20,759 bases of DNA. Source: WHTB01 sp050699035. Its GTDB lineage: Bacteria; Actinomycetota; Actinomycetes; Propionibacteriales; Nocardioidaceae. The first letter of the stretch is position 1. Each line of letters starts with the position of its first letter. The notes beneath the pieces are model-generated. The model did no database searches and was not told the origin of the DNA. It worked only from the letters and a program-made list of their open reading frames with translations. The DNA lies in NCBI GenBank assembly GCA_050699035.1, contig JBOHDE010000048.1, positions 1 through 20,759 on the forward strand, written 5' to 3'. A program made the translations under genes and the position numbers. Below are positions 7,535 through 14,638 of this stretch, one piece after another.

Positions 7535-7990
7535 ATGACTCTTCAGCGCTTCGAGTTCAGGGACCCAGGGTTGCTGCTCTCCGACATCGCCGAGCGGCAA
7601 CCGCTGGTCGAGGACACCGCGTTGCTGGCGGTCGTCCAGGAGCCGTCGACCGACCAGCGACTGACCCATGTCGAGGTGCTGCCGGTCAGTGCACGGGTCG
7701 ACGCCTCCGTCGACCTGAGCGAGCTGCTGCGCTCGACCATGGAGCGGCTCCCGGTGCCCGAGTGGAGCCGCACGCGCAGCATCACCCACGCCGTGATGAC
7801 CGTGCTGGTGCGGTCCGGACCGACGATCTTCGGTGCCAACGAGTCGCGGTGGTTCGTCGGTTGGCGCTACAGCAACCACGTGATGGACGCGATCACTGGT
7901 GACGTCCTGCTCGTCACCGAGCACGGCTGGGCCGACTTCATGACCGACTGGGGCGGTCACGAGCCCCGTATGCAGCGCCCCCGCCCGTGA
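7535..7990 (+). CDS. hypothetical protein
   Basis: A 151-residue protein with no signal peptide and no membrane helix. Notable parts are LSDIAERQPLVEDTALLAVVQ, LLRSTMERLPVPEWSRTRSITHAVMTVLVR and a tail RWFVGWRYSNHVMDAITGDVLLVTEHGWADF. The His/Trp-rich tail and the SITHAVMTVLVRSG stretch look like a small alpha/beta domain; I recognise no catalytic signature. The gene stands alone between two strong inverted repeats (7458-7502 and 8131-8190) and diverges from 6803-7423. The start has only a weak ribosome-binding site (CTCCGG). Coding is supported by codon-position bias and by the coherent protein. Confidence 0.7.
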   Translation: MTLQRFEFRDPGLLLSDIAERQPLVEDTALLAVVQEPSTDQRLTHVEVLPVSARVDASVDLSELLRSTMERLPVPEWSRTRSITHAVMTVLVRSGPTIFGANESRWFVGWRYSNHVMDAITGDVLLVTEHGWADFMTDWGGHEPRMQRPRP

Positions 7991-8130
7991 CGACTAGCGC
8001 ATGCCACGCGGCCAGCGGTTCACCGCGCCCGCCCGCTCGCTCAGGCCCGCCCGATCCGGCCGCGCAGCGTGACGGTCGGCGCCACCCCCGGTCGCGACGT
8101 GGGTGCGCGATCTGCGTGCCCTGCTGCCCG

Positions 8131-8190
8131 TCGACTGGCGCGTTCCGTAGGGACAAACCGGACAGTGGGCCTACGCAACGCGCCAGTCGA
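8131..8190. repeat. large intergenic inverted repeat (21-bp arms, 18-nt loop)
   Basis: Arms 8131-8151 and 8170-8190 match over 21 bp with a single mismatch; the 18-nt loop (8152-8169) reads GACAAACCGGACAGTGGG. No T-run follows on either side, so it is not a classical Rho-independent terminator. The gap 7991-8269 that contains it has no gene I can support. It may terminate 7535-7990, fold in the helicase leader, or be a dispersed palindromic element. Confidence 0.7.
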
Positions 8191-8211
8191 TGAGGCGGGG
8201 GCGTCACAACC

Positions 8212-8220
8212 TGTGGACAA
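8212..8220 (-). promoter_or_regulatory. DnaA-box-like nonamer (TTGTCCACA)
   Basis: The plus strand reads TGTGGACAA, the exact reverse complement of the actinobacterial DnaA box consensus TTGTCCACA. It lies 50 bp upstream of the helicase start. It is a single box, so not an origin; a regulatory or titration role is speculative. Confidence 0.35.
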
Positions 8221-8269
8221 CCACCTCGCACCAGCGCCGCAGCGACCATGAGGCACGATGGGCGGCACC

Positions 8270-10780
8270 ATGTCCCTGACCGACCGCATCCCGGAGCACC
8301 CCGACCCGGACAACCTGTTCGACGCCTTCACCGGCTGGACCACCGACCAGGGCATCGACCTCTACCCAGCCCAGTCGGACGCCCTGATCGAGATCATGTC
8401 CGGCGCGAACGTCATCCTCGGCACACCGACCGGCTCGGGCAAGAGCCTCGTCGCCGCGGGCGCCCATTTTGCCGCGCTGGCCCAGCAGCGGCGCAGCTTC
8501 TACACCGCGCCGATCAAGGCCCTGGTGTCGGAGAAGTTCTTCGCCCTGTGCGCAATGTTCGGCGCGGACAACGTCGGCATGGTGACCGGCGACGCCGCGA
8601 TCAACGCCGACGCGCCGATCATCACGGCGACGGCCGAGGTGCTCGCCAACATCGCCCTACGACAAGGCAAGAATGCCGACATCGGCCTAGTCGTGATGGA
8701 CGAGTTCCACTTCTACGCCGAGCCGGACCGCGGCTGGGCCTGGCAGGTCCCACTGCTCGAGCTGCCGCACGCGCAGTTCGTGCTGATGTCGGCGACGCTC
8801 GGCGACGGCAGCCGGTTCGAGGCCGACCTCACCCGCCGTACGGGTCGGCCGACCGCCGTGGTCACCTCCGCCGAACGACCCGTACCCCTGCACTTCGAGT
8901 ACTCCGTGCGCCCCATCCACGAGACCCTGGAACGCCTCCTCGCCGAGGACAAGGCACCGGTCTACGTCGTGCACTTCACCCAGGCCGCGGCGATCGAGCG
9001 CGCCCAGGCCCTGATGAGCATCAACGTGTGCACCCGCAAAGAGAAGGACGAGATCGCCACCCTGATCGGCGACTTCCGCTTCTCCACCGGCTTCGGCAAG
9101 ACGCTGTCGCGGCTGGTACGCCACGGCCTCGGCGTCCACCACGCCGGCATGCTGCCGCGCTACCGCCGCCTCGTCGAGACCCTGGCACAGGCCGGTCTGC
9201 TCAAGGTGATCTGTGGCACCGACACGCTCGGCGTCGGCATCAACGTCCCGATCCGCACGGTGCTGTTCACCGCACTCAGCAAGTACGACGGGGTGAGCAC
9301 CCGGCATCTCAAGGCGCGCGAGTTCCACCAGATCGCCGGTCGGGCCGGACGGGCCGGGTACGACACGGTCGGCACCGTGGTCGTGCAGGCACCCGAGCAC
9401 GTGGTCGAGACCGAGAAGGCGCTGGCCAAGGCCGGTGACGACCCCAAGAAGCGCCGCAAGGTCGCCCGCAAGAAGGCGCCCGAGGGCTTCGTGTCCTGGG
9501 GCGAGCCGACCTACCAGCGGCTGGTGTCCGCCGAGCCCGAGCCACTCACCTCCAGCTTCGCCGTCTCCCACGCGATGCTGCTGCACGTCATCGCCCGACC
9601 CGGCGACCCGTTCACCTCGATGCGCGCCCTGCTGACCGACAACCACGAGGAGCCGTTGGCCCGGCGCCGCCATATCCGCCAGGCGATCGCCGTCTACCGC
9701 GCCCTGCTCGCCGGCGACGTCGTCGAGCGCCTCGACTCCCCCGACGCCGACGGGCGCACTGTGCGCCTCACCGTCGACCTGCAGGACGACTTCGCACTCA
9801 ACCAGCCGCTGTCCCCGTTCGCCGTCGCCGCCCTCGACCTGCTCGACCGCGACAGCACGACGTACGCCCTCGACGTCCTCTCGGTGATCGAGTCGACCCT
9901 CGAGGACCCGCGCCCGGTCATCTCCGCGCAACGGTTCAAGGCCCGCGGCGAGGCGGTGGCGGCGATGAAGGCCGAGGGCATCGAGTACGAGGAACGGATG
10001 GAGCTGCTGGAGGATGTGACACATCCCCGGCCGCTCGCCGAGCTGCTCGAGCACGCGTTCGCGGCCTACCGCCACGGCCATCCCTGGGTCGCCGACCACG
10101 AGCTGCGGCCCAAGGCGGTTGCCCGCGACATGTACGAGCGTGCAATGACGTTCCACGAGTACATCGGCGCGTACTCCCTGGCCCGGTCCGAGGGCCTCGT
10201 CCTTCGGTACCTTTCCGATGCCTACAAGGCGATGCGGCAGACCGTACCCGAGGCCGCCCGGACCGACGACGTCGACGACCTCACCGCGTGGCTCGGCGAG
10301 CTGGTCCGCCAGGTCGACTCGAGCCTGCTCGACGAGTGGGAGCGACTCGCCGCGCCCGGTGCCGCGGCCGAGCCGGTCCGGCCGGGGTCGATCGACGACC
10401 AGCCGCCACCCGTCACGGCCAACGCCCGCGCGTTCCGCGTGCTCGTCCGCAACGCCTTGTTCCGCCGGGTCGAGCTGGCCGCGCTACGTCGGTACGACGA
10501 CCTCGGCGAGCTCGACGCCGACGCCGGCTGGGACGCCGAGCGGTGGTCGGTGGCGATGCACGGCTACTACGCCGAGTACGCCGCCCTCGGCACCGGAGCC
10601 GACGCCCGCGGGCCGCAGCTGCTGGTGATCGACGAGGCGCCGGCGCGGTGGACCGTACGCCAGATCTTCGACGACCCGGACGGCGACCACGACTGGGGAA
10701 TCAGCGCCGAGATCGACCTGCCGGCGTCGGACCAGGCCGGCGAGGCCGTCGTCCGTCTCATCGACGTCGGGATGCGCTGA
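8270..10780 (+). CDS. Ski2-like SF2 DEAD/DEAH-box RNA helicase, DUF3516 type
   Basis: An 836-residue helicase. Motifs in order: Q-like LYPAQSDAL (31-39), Walker A GTPTGSGKS (51-59), TAPIKAL (Ia, 79-85), DEFH (motif II, 144-147), SAT (motif III, 174-176), GVHHAGMLPRYRR (288-300), GTDTLGVGINVP (316-327) and QIAGRAGRAG (motif VI, 354-363). HHAG plus QIAGRAGRAG is diagnostic of Ski2/Mtr4-like helicases. The long C-terminal region (about 400-836) fits the DUF3516 domain of the actinobacterial members, which probably act on structured RNA in the cytoplasm. A basic patch KKRRKVARKK (about 398) follows the core. ATG 8270 is preferred because MSLTDRIP resembles homologue starts as I recall them; ATG 8258 in the same frame is possible. 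Monocistronic. Confidence 0.9.
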   Translation: MSLTDRIPEHPDPDNLFDAFTGWTTDQGIDLYPAQSDALIEIMSGANVILGTPTGSGKSLVAAGAHFAALAQQRRSFYTAPIKALVSEKFFALCAMFGADNVGMVTGDAAINADAPIITATAEVLANIALRQGKNADIGLVVMDEFHFYAEPDRGWAWQVPLLELPHAQFVLMSATLGDGSRFEADLTRRTGRPTAVVTSAERPVPLHFEYSVRPIHETLERLLAEDKAPVYVVHFTQAAAIERAQALMSINVCTRKEKDEIATLIGDFRFSTGFGKTLSRLVRHGLGVHHAGMLPRYRRLVETLAQAGLLKVICGTDTLGVGINVPIRTVLFTALSKYDGVSTRHLKAREFHQIAGRAGRAGYDTVGTVVVQAPEHVVETEKALAKAGDDPKKRRKVARKKAPEGFVSWGEPTYQRLVSAEPEPLTSSFAVSHAMLLHVIARPGDPFTSMRALLTDNHEEPLARRRHIRQAIAVYRALLAGDVVERLDSPDADGRTVRLTVDLQDDFALNQPLSPFAVAALDLLDRDSTTYALDVLSVIESTLEDPRPVISAQRFKARGEAVAAMKAEGIEYEERMELLEDVTHPRPLAELLEHAFAAYRHGHPWVADHELRPKAVARDMYERAMTFHEYIGAYSLARSEGLVLRYLSDAYKAMRQTVPEAARTDDVDDLTAWLGELVRQVDSSLLDEWERLAAPGAAAEPVRPGSIDDQPPPVTANARAFRVLVRNALFRRVELAALRRYDDLGELDADAGWDAERWSVAMHGYYAEYAALGTGADARGPQLLVIDEAPARWTVRQIFDDPDGDHDWGISAEIDLPASDQAGEAVVRLIDVGMR

Positions 10781-10785
10781 GTCAA

Positions 10786-10802
10786 GGGGTTGGTCGGACC
10801 CC
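10786..10802 (+). terminator. weak hairpin after the helicase gene
   Basis: GGGGT (10786-10790) and ACCCC (10798-10802) pair around a 7-nt loop, starting 5 nt after the helicase stop. The stem is only 5 bp and no T-run follows, so this is a weak candidate. Confidence 0.25.
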
Positions 10803-10929
10803 GTGAGGCATGACACCCTGACATGGATGTGAGCACCGACGAGGTGCTGCGAGAGCTCTGCGCGACACCACGCTGACTCCGTCCCGACTCCCTGAACCCG
10901 CGCGTCGTCGCCACGGTTGGCGACGGTGA

Positions 10930-11616
10930 GTTTGGGCCTCAGACCCAGTCTCTGCGCACGGCCTCCATACCCACCTGGAAACGCGTGTCGGCTCCCACCT
11001 CGTCCATGGCCACCTGGCCTGCGGCCCGCTCGACGGCCAGCTCTACTGCGCCGGAGGGATCGCCCGGACCTCGACCCAGACCAGCGACAGCACCTACGCC
11101 TACGACCCAGCGACCAACACGTGGACCCAGAAGGCGGACCTGCCCGTCGACCTTTGGGGGATGGGCTACACCAGCTCGTACGACCAGCTGCTGGTCTCAG
11201 GCGGGGTCGCGGACCGGGCCATCACGAACCAGGGCTGGATCTACGACCCGCACACAGACTCATGGGCCGGCCTGCCCGCCTCCAGCCACGTGCTGTTCCG
11301 CGGCGGCAGCACGTGCGGCCTCCACCGGATCGGTGGATCGGTGAGGAGTGGCTTCGTCCCCGCAAATTCGACCGAGCTGCTCCCGACGTACGGCGCCTGC
11401 GGGTCGGAGGACGTGCCGTGGCTGTCGCTGGACCGGCGCAGCCTGACCCTGGCGCCAGGCAAGTCGGTCAAGGTCACGATGCGGCTGGATGCCGAGAGCA
11501 TCGAGCCGGGCACACACGAGGCCGCAGTCTGGGTCAAGGAAGACACGCCCTACCTGATCGCGCCGATCGCCGTGACGATGCGGGCAACCAGCACGCGGGA
11601 GGCCTGCTGTCGGTGA
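10930..11616 (+). pseudogene. fragment of a secreted Kelch-repeat protein
   Basis: The frame is open from just after a stop at 10927-10929 to the stop at 11614-11616, but no start codon with a ribosome-binding site or signal peptide exists before an internal ATG at 11161, which lies in the middle of a domain. The translation shows Kelch blades: LDGQLYCAGG, YAYDPATNTWTQKADLP, QLLVSGG, WIYDPHTDSWAGLP, with the GG and spaced Tyr/Trp pattern of the fold. An immunoglobulin-like strand region follows (PWLSLDRRSLTLAPGKSVKV, then AVTM), where it stops abruptly. From memory, this Kelch plus beta-sandwich order occurs in large secreted actinobacterial proteins, including S8 proteases with C-terminal Kelch repeats. 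Both ends are missing, so it is a relic. Assignment to a parent protein is tentative. Confidence 0.65.
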
Positions 11617-11715
11617 ACCAACCGCTGGCCGCCGTTGGCCGAGGTGTGGCACTGGACCGGACCAAGCCGGCCGACATTCGTGCAACCTCGGCGGGAGGGC
11701 CCCGCGCCAGATGCA

Positions 11716-11844
11716 CGCCTCGGCCCGGTCGAGCACCTCGTCGACCAGCCGGACCAGCCGGAGTCAAAAGCGCTGGAGGGCTCGTACCACTCGCGGTCCC
11801 AAATGGGTGTGGGGTACGAGGTGGACGACGTTGTCAGCGGTCAT
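11716..11844 (-). pseudogene. relic of the amino end of a GH38 alpha-mannosidase
   Basis: On the minus strand from ATG 11844 the translation reads MTADNVVHLVPHTH. Skipping one extra base (11802, within the AAA at 11801-11803) gives WDREWYEP, completing the GH38 zinc-site motif HTHWDREW. A missing base near 11777 restores the first frame for QRF, then TGA (11764-11766) stands where one substitution from CGA (Arg) would continue RLRLVRLVDEVLDRAEA. This matches the first 40 or so residues of bacterial GH38 alpha-mannosidases, normally about 1000 residues long. After about 11716 the similarity ends. So there are three lesions plus loss of nearly the whole gene: an unambiguous fossil if the assignment is right. 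It lies 31 bp downstream of the dodecin gene on the same strand. Bases 11617-11715 hold nothing I can name. Confidence 0.6.
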
Positions 11845-11875
11845 CCGGGTGCGCTGCGTCGACAAGCTGGACCGA

Positions 11876-12079
11876 CTACTCGCCCTCGTACTTGAACGAG
11901 ACGGCGAGCTTGACGCGGAACAAGATCTCGTCGCCGGCGAGGTCGAGGTCTTGCTCGACGACCTCGGCGACCCGGAGGTCACGCAGCGTCGAGCCGGCGG
12001 TCTTGACGGCGTTGACCGCCGCGTCCTGCCAGCCAGTGCTGCTCGTGCCGATGATCTCGACGACCTTGTACACACTCAT
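11876..12079 (-). CDS. dodecin family protein
   Basis: A 67-residue protein with the complete dodecin pattern: YKVVEIIGTSSTGWQDAAV, NAVKTAGSTLRDLRVAEVVE, and the final strands ILFRVKLAVSFKYEGE. Dodecins assemble into hollow 12-mers that store flavins or bind other small ligands in the cytoplasm. The start is fixed by GAGGAGG a few bases upstream of ATG 12079; the frame runs upstream without another site. The flavin-stacking Trp found after LRxLR in classical dodecins is Val here (LRDLRVAEV), so flavin binding of the usual kind is doubtful; non-flavin (for example calcium-binding) subfamilies exist. It stands alone between the mannosidase relic and the SWIM gene, all on the minus strand. Confidence 0.92.
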   Translation of the reverse strand: MSVYKVVEIIGTSSTGWQDAAVNAVKTAGSTLRDLRVAEVVEQDLDLAGDEILFRVKLAVSFKYEGE

Positions 12080-12159
12080 GCGTGCCTCCTCGGCGGTGAC
12101 GTGACCTGATCCTTGCAGCGATTCGGCCACGCGACCAGACCCAGCCCGACGTACCTGGC

Positions 12160-12168
12160 TGTGGACAA
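12160..12168 (-). promoter_or_regulatory. second DnaA-box-like nonamer (TTGTCCACA)
   Basis: TGTGGACAA on the plus strand, identical to the copy at 8212-8220, lies 81 bp upstream of the dodecin start in the SWIM-dodecin gap. Significance unknown. Confidence 0.3.
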
Positions 12169-12235
12169 CGAGGGGTGAACCCCGGCCAACGCGCTGAACA
12201 CAGCTGCCCCAACGCTTGGTCGCGGCCTGCCACAG

Positions 12236-12279
12236 TTGTCAGGCAGTTCGTGCGCCAGAGCGCACGGAACGTCTGACAA
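12236..12279 (-). terminator. long hairpin after the SWIM gene
   Basis: Outer arms TTGTCAG (12236-12242) and CTGACAA (12273-12279) pair perfectly. After a small internal loop, GTTCGTGCGC (12246-12255) pairs with 12260-12270 with one bulged base around the tetraloop CAGA. The hairpin begins 8 nt past the stop of the minus-strand SWIM gene. No U-run follows, but many actinobacterial terminators lack one. Confidence 0.6.
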
Positions 12280-12287
12280 GGGTCAGC

Positions 12288-13961
12288 TCAGAGCCGACGC
12301 TTGGCGAGCGCCGCCATCAGCGCCGGACGGTTGCCGTAGGTCGTTCGGATCCCGGCCACGTACTCCTCGAAGTCAGCCGTGTCGCCGGCCTTCCGGTAGA
12401 GGTCGCGCATGGTCGCCAGGTCGCCGGCGATCCCGGGATAGAGCTTGGAGTTCGGGTGCTTCAGCCGGTCCTCGATGCCGGGGCGGTACAGGTCGGCGGC
12501 GGCCCGTGGGCGTTTCGTGCGGCTGGCCTTCGCCAGCTCCTGCCACCGGTACCCGGCGCCGAACTGCTCGGCCGCCGCCCAGGCCGTGTCGAGGTCCTTC
12601 TCGGCCAGCGCGATCTCCACCAGCACAGCACCGGTCCCGAACCTTCCCGCCGCCTGCTCCTCCAGCGTGGACAGTGCCCACGCGCGCTCGGACTCCGCCC
12701 GGCCGAGCGGTTCGGCAAACCGGAGCAGCAACGCCAACGAGGGCAGGCCCGGATGGTCGGCGACGGTCTTGCGGAGCACCGCGAACGCGTCATCGACCCG
12801 CCCAGCCGCCAGATAGGTCTCCGCCACGTCGGCTGGGTCGAGCCAGTAGCCGCCGCCCTGGGTGCCGAGCCGGTTCAGCGCGACCGCCTGGTCCATCCAG
12901 GCGACCACCTCGTTGTCGCGCCGGGCCGCGCGTAGCCGCGTGATCACCGCGCCATACTTCTGGTGCTTGCCCGCCGTCAGGATCTCGATCGCCCGATCGA
13001 CGTCGCGGTCGTGGTCGGCCAGCTCCAGCAGCATCGTGTCGACCCTGGATCGGGCGTACTCGTCGCCGCTCGCGTGCTTGTGGTCCAATGCCGCGACCGC
13101 CTTGCGGTACGCCGCCAGCCCTCGGTCCCCGAGCGCGGAGGCGTACCCGGACAGCGGCAGCTCCGGCCAGCCCTGCGACTCGGCGCGGAACCTCACCAGC
13201 CAGCGCGCCAGCTTGACCGGGTCGGGCCGTCCGTTCCGGCACGCGCGGGCGTGCAGGTCGGCAGCCTGCTGGCACGCCTCACCGAGCATCCCCCCGGAGT
13301 CGTCGGCGTTCTCGGTGAGCTTGCGCAGCCTGGTCACCGCGCGCCGGAGGGCCGGCTCCACTGCCGCGGCCGCACCGCCGTCGAGATGCTCGGCCAGCTC
13401 GTCGAGCAGATCGCCCGCCTCTCGGGCGACGTCGAACGAGCGCCGGTAGTCGACGAATCCCCAGCTGCTCAACACGTCGTTGACCTTCTCGACCAGGCTG
13501 GTGCCGATCAGGTCCGGGTCACCGGTCGCGACCGCCGCCCGGGTGTCCAGCAGCTGGTCGACCGCAGGGTCGCGGGCAGCGAGCTCACGCACCAGCTCGC
13601 GCAGCGCGGACGCGTCGAGCCCGTGTAGGTATGTGTCGACATGGTCGACCGCACGCAGCCCCGGTGCCTGGCGCGGTCCGTTGCTCTCCATGACCGCGAG
13701 GCCGAGCGCGACGAGGTGCTTGCAGAACGCCCCCTTGTCGAAGTGCGGGCAGGTGCAGTGGGAGGTCAGGTCGCGTCTCGACCAGTCCAGCTCGACCGCG
13801 TAGACGCGCCTGGCCTGGATGGTGGCGTACGCGTGGCTGCCCTCGACACGCAGGCCGTGCACGTACTGCACGTACCCCTGACCGCGCTCGAAGACGACGT
13901 CGCCCGCGTAGTCGAGCAACCATGACTCGGTCAGTGGCTTGGGGTCAGGTCGTGGACTCAC
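12288..13961 (-). CDS. SWIM zinc-finger protein with helical-repeat body
   Basis: A 557-residue protein. A SWIM zinc finger lies near the amino end: C69-x-C71 (HCTCPHF) and C80-x-H82 (FCKH), the CxC...CxH signature that binds zinc and mediates DNA or protein contacts. Just before it is FERGQGYVQYVHGLRVEG, the usual leader of SWIM domains. The rest (about 95-557) is almost entirely helical, with TPR-like pairs such as DVAETYLAAGRVDDAFAVLR and YRKAVAALDHKHASGDEYA. The start chosen is GTG 13961 (VSPRPDPKPLTESWLLDYAG); an ATG at 14081 would add 40 low-quality residues and overlap the divergent Uma2 start. A hairpin follows the stop. Known bacterial SWIM proteins are often linked to SNF2 helicases, but none lies next to this one. 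Partner and function unknown. Confidence 0.85.
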   Translation of the reverse strand: MSPRPDPKPLTESWLLDYAGDVVFERGQGYVQYVHGLRVEGSHAYATIQARRVYAVELDWSRRDLTSHCTCPHFDKGAFCKHLVALGLAVMESNGPRQAPGLRAVDHVDTYLHGLDASALRELVRELAARDPAVDQLLDTRAAVATGDPDLIGTSLVEKVNDVLSSWGFVDYRRSFDVAREAGDLLDELAEHLDGGAAAAVEPALRRAVTRLRKLTENADDSGGMLGEACQQAADLHARACRNGRPDPVKLARWLVRFRAESQGWPELPLSGYASALGDRGLAAYRKAVAALDHKHASGDEYARSRVDTMLLELADHDRDVDRAIEILTAGKHQKYGAVITRLRAARRDNEVVAWMDQAVALNRLGTQGGGYWLDPADVAETYLAAGRVDDAFAVLRKTVADHPGLPSLALLLRFAEPLGRAESERAWALSTLEEQAAGRFGTGAVLVEIALAEKDLDTAWAAAEQFGAGYRWQELAKASRTKRPRAAADLYRPGIEDRLKHPNSKLYPGIAGDLATMRDLYRKAGDTADFEEYVAGIRTTYGNRPALMAALAKRRL

Positions 13962-14079
13962 CCCGATAGTGTGCCGAGGTCGACTCCGTCCGCCAACGCC
14001 CCGCGCCGCCTGTGGACGACCGGCGATGCATCCGACGCGATCGGGGCATGCTTGGTACCCATGACGCGAAGGAGGCACC

Positions 14080-14631
14080 ATGGGCGTTGTGACGACGCTG
14101 CCGCGCGGTCGACCACTGAGCCGCGCCGACCTCGAGGGTATGCCCGACGACGGCCATCGCTACGAGCTCGTTGACGGGTCCCTCATCGTGACTCCCGCGC
14201 CATCCCTGCGTCACCAGATCGTCGTCGGTGAGCTCTTCGTGTTGCTGCGGCAGCACTGCCCAGTGGGGCTTGCCGTCATTCTCGCCCCGTTCGACGTCGT
14301 CCTGGACGACGACACGGTCCTCCAGCCCGACCTGATCGTGGCGCGACGCCGCGACCTCACGGCTGGCGCCCTGCCGACGGCCCCGGTCCTCGCCGTCGAG
14401 GTCCTCTCGCCGAGCACGCGCCAGCTCGACCTGAGTCTGAAGCGGGCGCGCTTCGAGGCGGCCGGCTGCCCGTCGTACTGGGCGGTCGACCCCGACGCGC
14501 CCTCGCTCACGGTGTGGGAGGACCGTGGCGAGGGGTACGTCGACGTCGCCCACGCCGCCGGCACCGACCGATGCTCCGTCGACCGGCCGTACCCGGTCGT
14601 CGTCAGACCGGTCGACCTGCTCGGTCGCTGA
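14080..14631 (+). CDS. Uma2 family (DUF820) putative endonuclease
   Basis: A 183-residue protein with a PD-(D/E)XK-like fold signature of the Uma2 family. The expected acidic and basic residues are visible in order: E29 in YELVDG, D84 in QPDLIV, E107 in LAVEVLSP and K121 in LSLKRARF, followed by CPSYWAVDPD. Such proteins are abundant in cyanobacteria and actinobacteria; nuclease activity is inferred from the fold and is rarely shown. An excellent ribosome-binding site (GAAGGAGG, 14067-14074) precedes ATG 14080. The gene is divergent from the SWIM gene and convergent with the pectate lyase gene, with a 7-bp gap between stops. All catalytic positions are intact. Confidence 0.92.
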   Translation: MGVVTTLPRGRPLSRADLEGMPDDGHRYELVDGSLIVTPAPSLRHQIVVGELFVLLRQHCPVGLAVILAPFDVVLDDDTVLQPDLIVARRRDLTAGALPTAPVLAVEVLSPSTRQLDLSLKRARFEAAGCPSYWAVDPDAPSLTVWEDRGEGYVDVAHAAGTDRCSVDRPYPVVVRPVDLLGR

Positions 14632-14638
14632 CCAGCAC

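Noticed and set aside
8041..8355. Minus-strand frame in the 7991-8269 gap
   Set aside because: It runs across the large inverted repeat and into the helicase gene, and shows no recognisable domain or ribosome-binding site.
8687..10156. Long minus-strand open frame (489 codons) antisense to the helicase
   Set aside because: It lies wholly inside a gene with all SF2 motifs; long antisense frames are expected at this GC content, and the translation shows no domain and no start context.
10823..10876. 17-codon frame beginning MDVSTDEVLRELCATPR
   Set aside because: It could be the first codons of a lost gene (it faintly recalls the start of DNA alkylation repair proteins), but it is too short to support a call.
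11617..11715. Possible further mannosidase or transposase sequence next to the GH38 relic
   Set aside because: None of the frames I read continue the GH38 sequence or show a transposase motif, so it is left unassigned.
12172..12183. GGGG-TGAA-CCCC mini hairpin upstream of dodecin
   Set aside because: A 4-bp stem is common by chance in this composition, and there is no supporting context.
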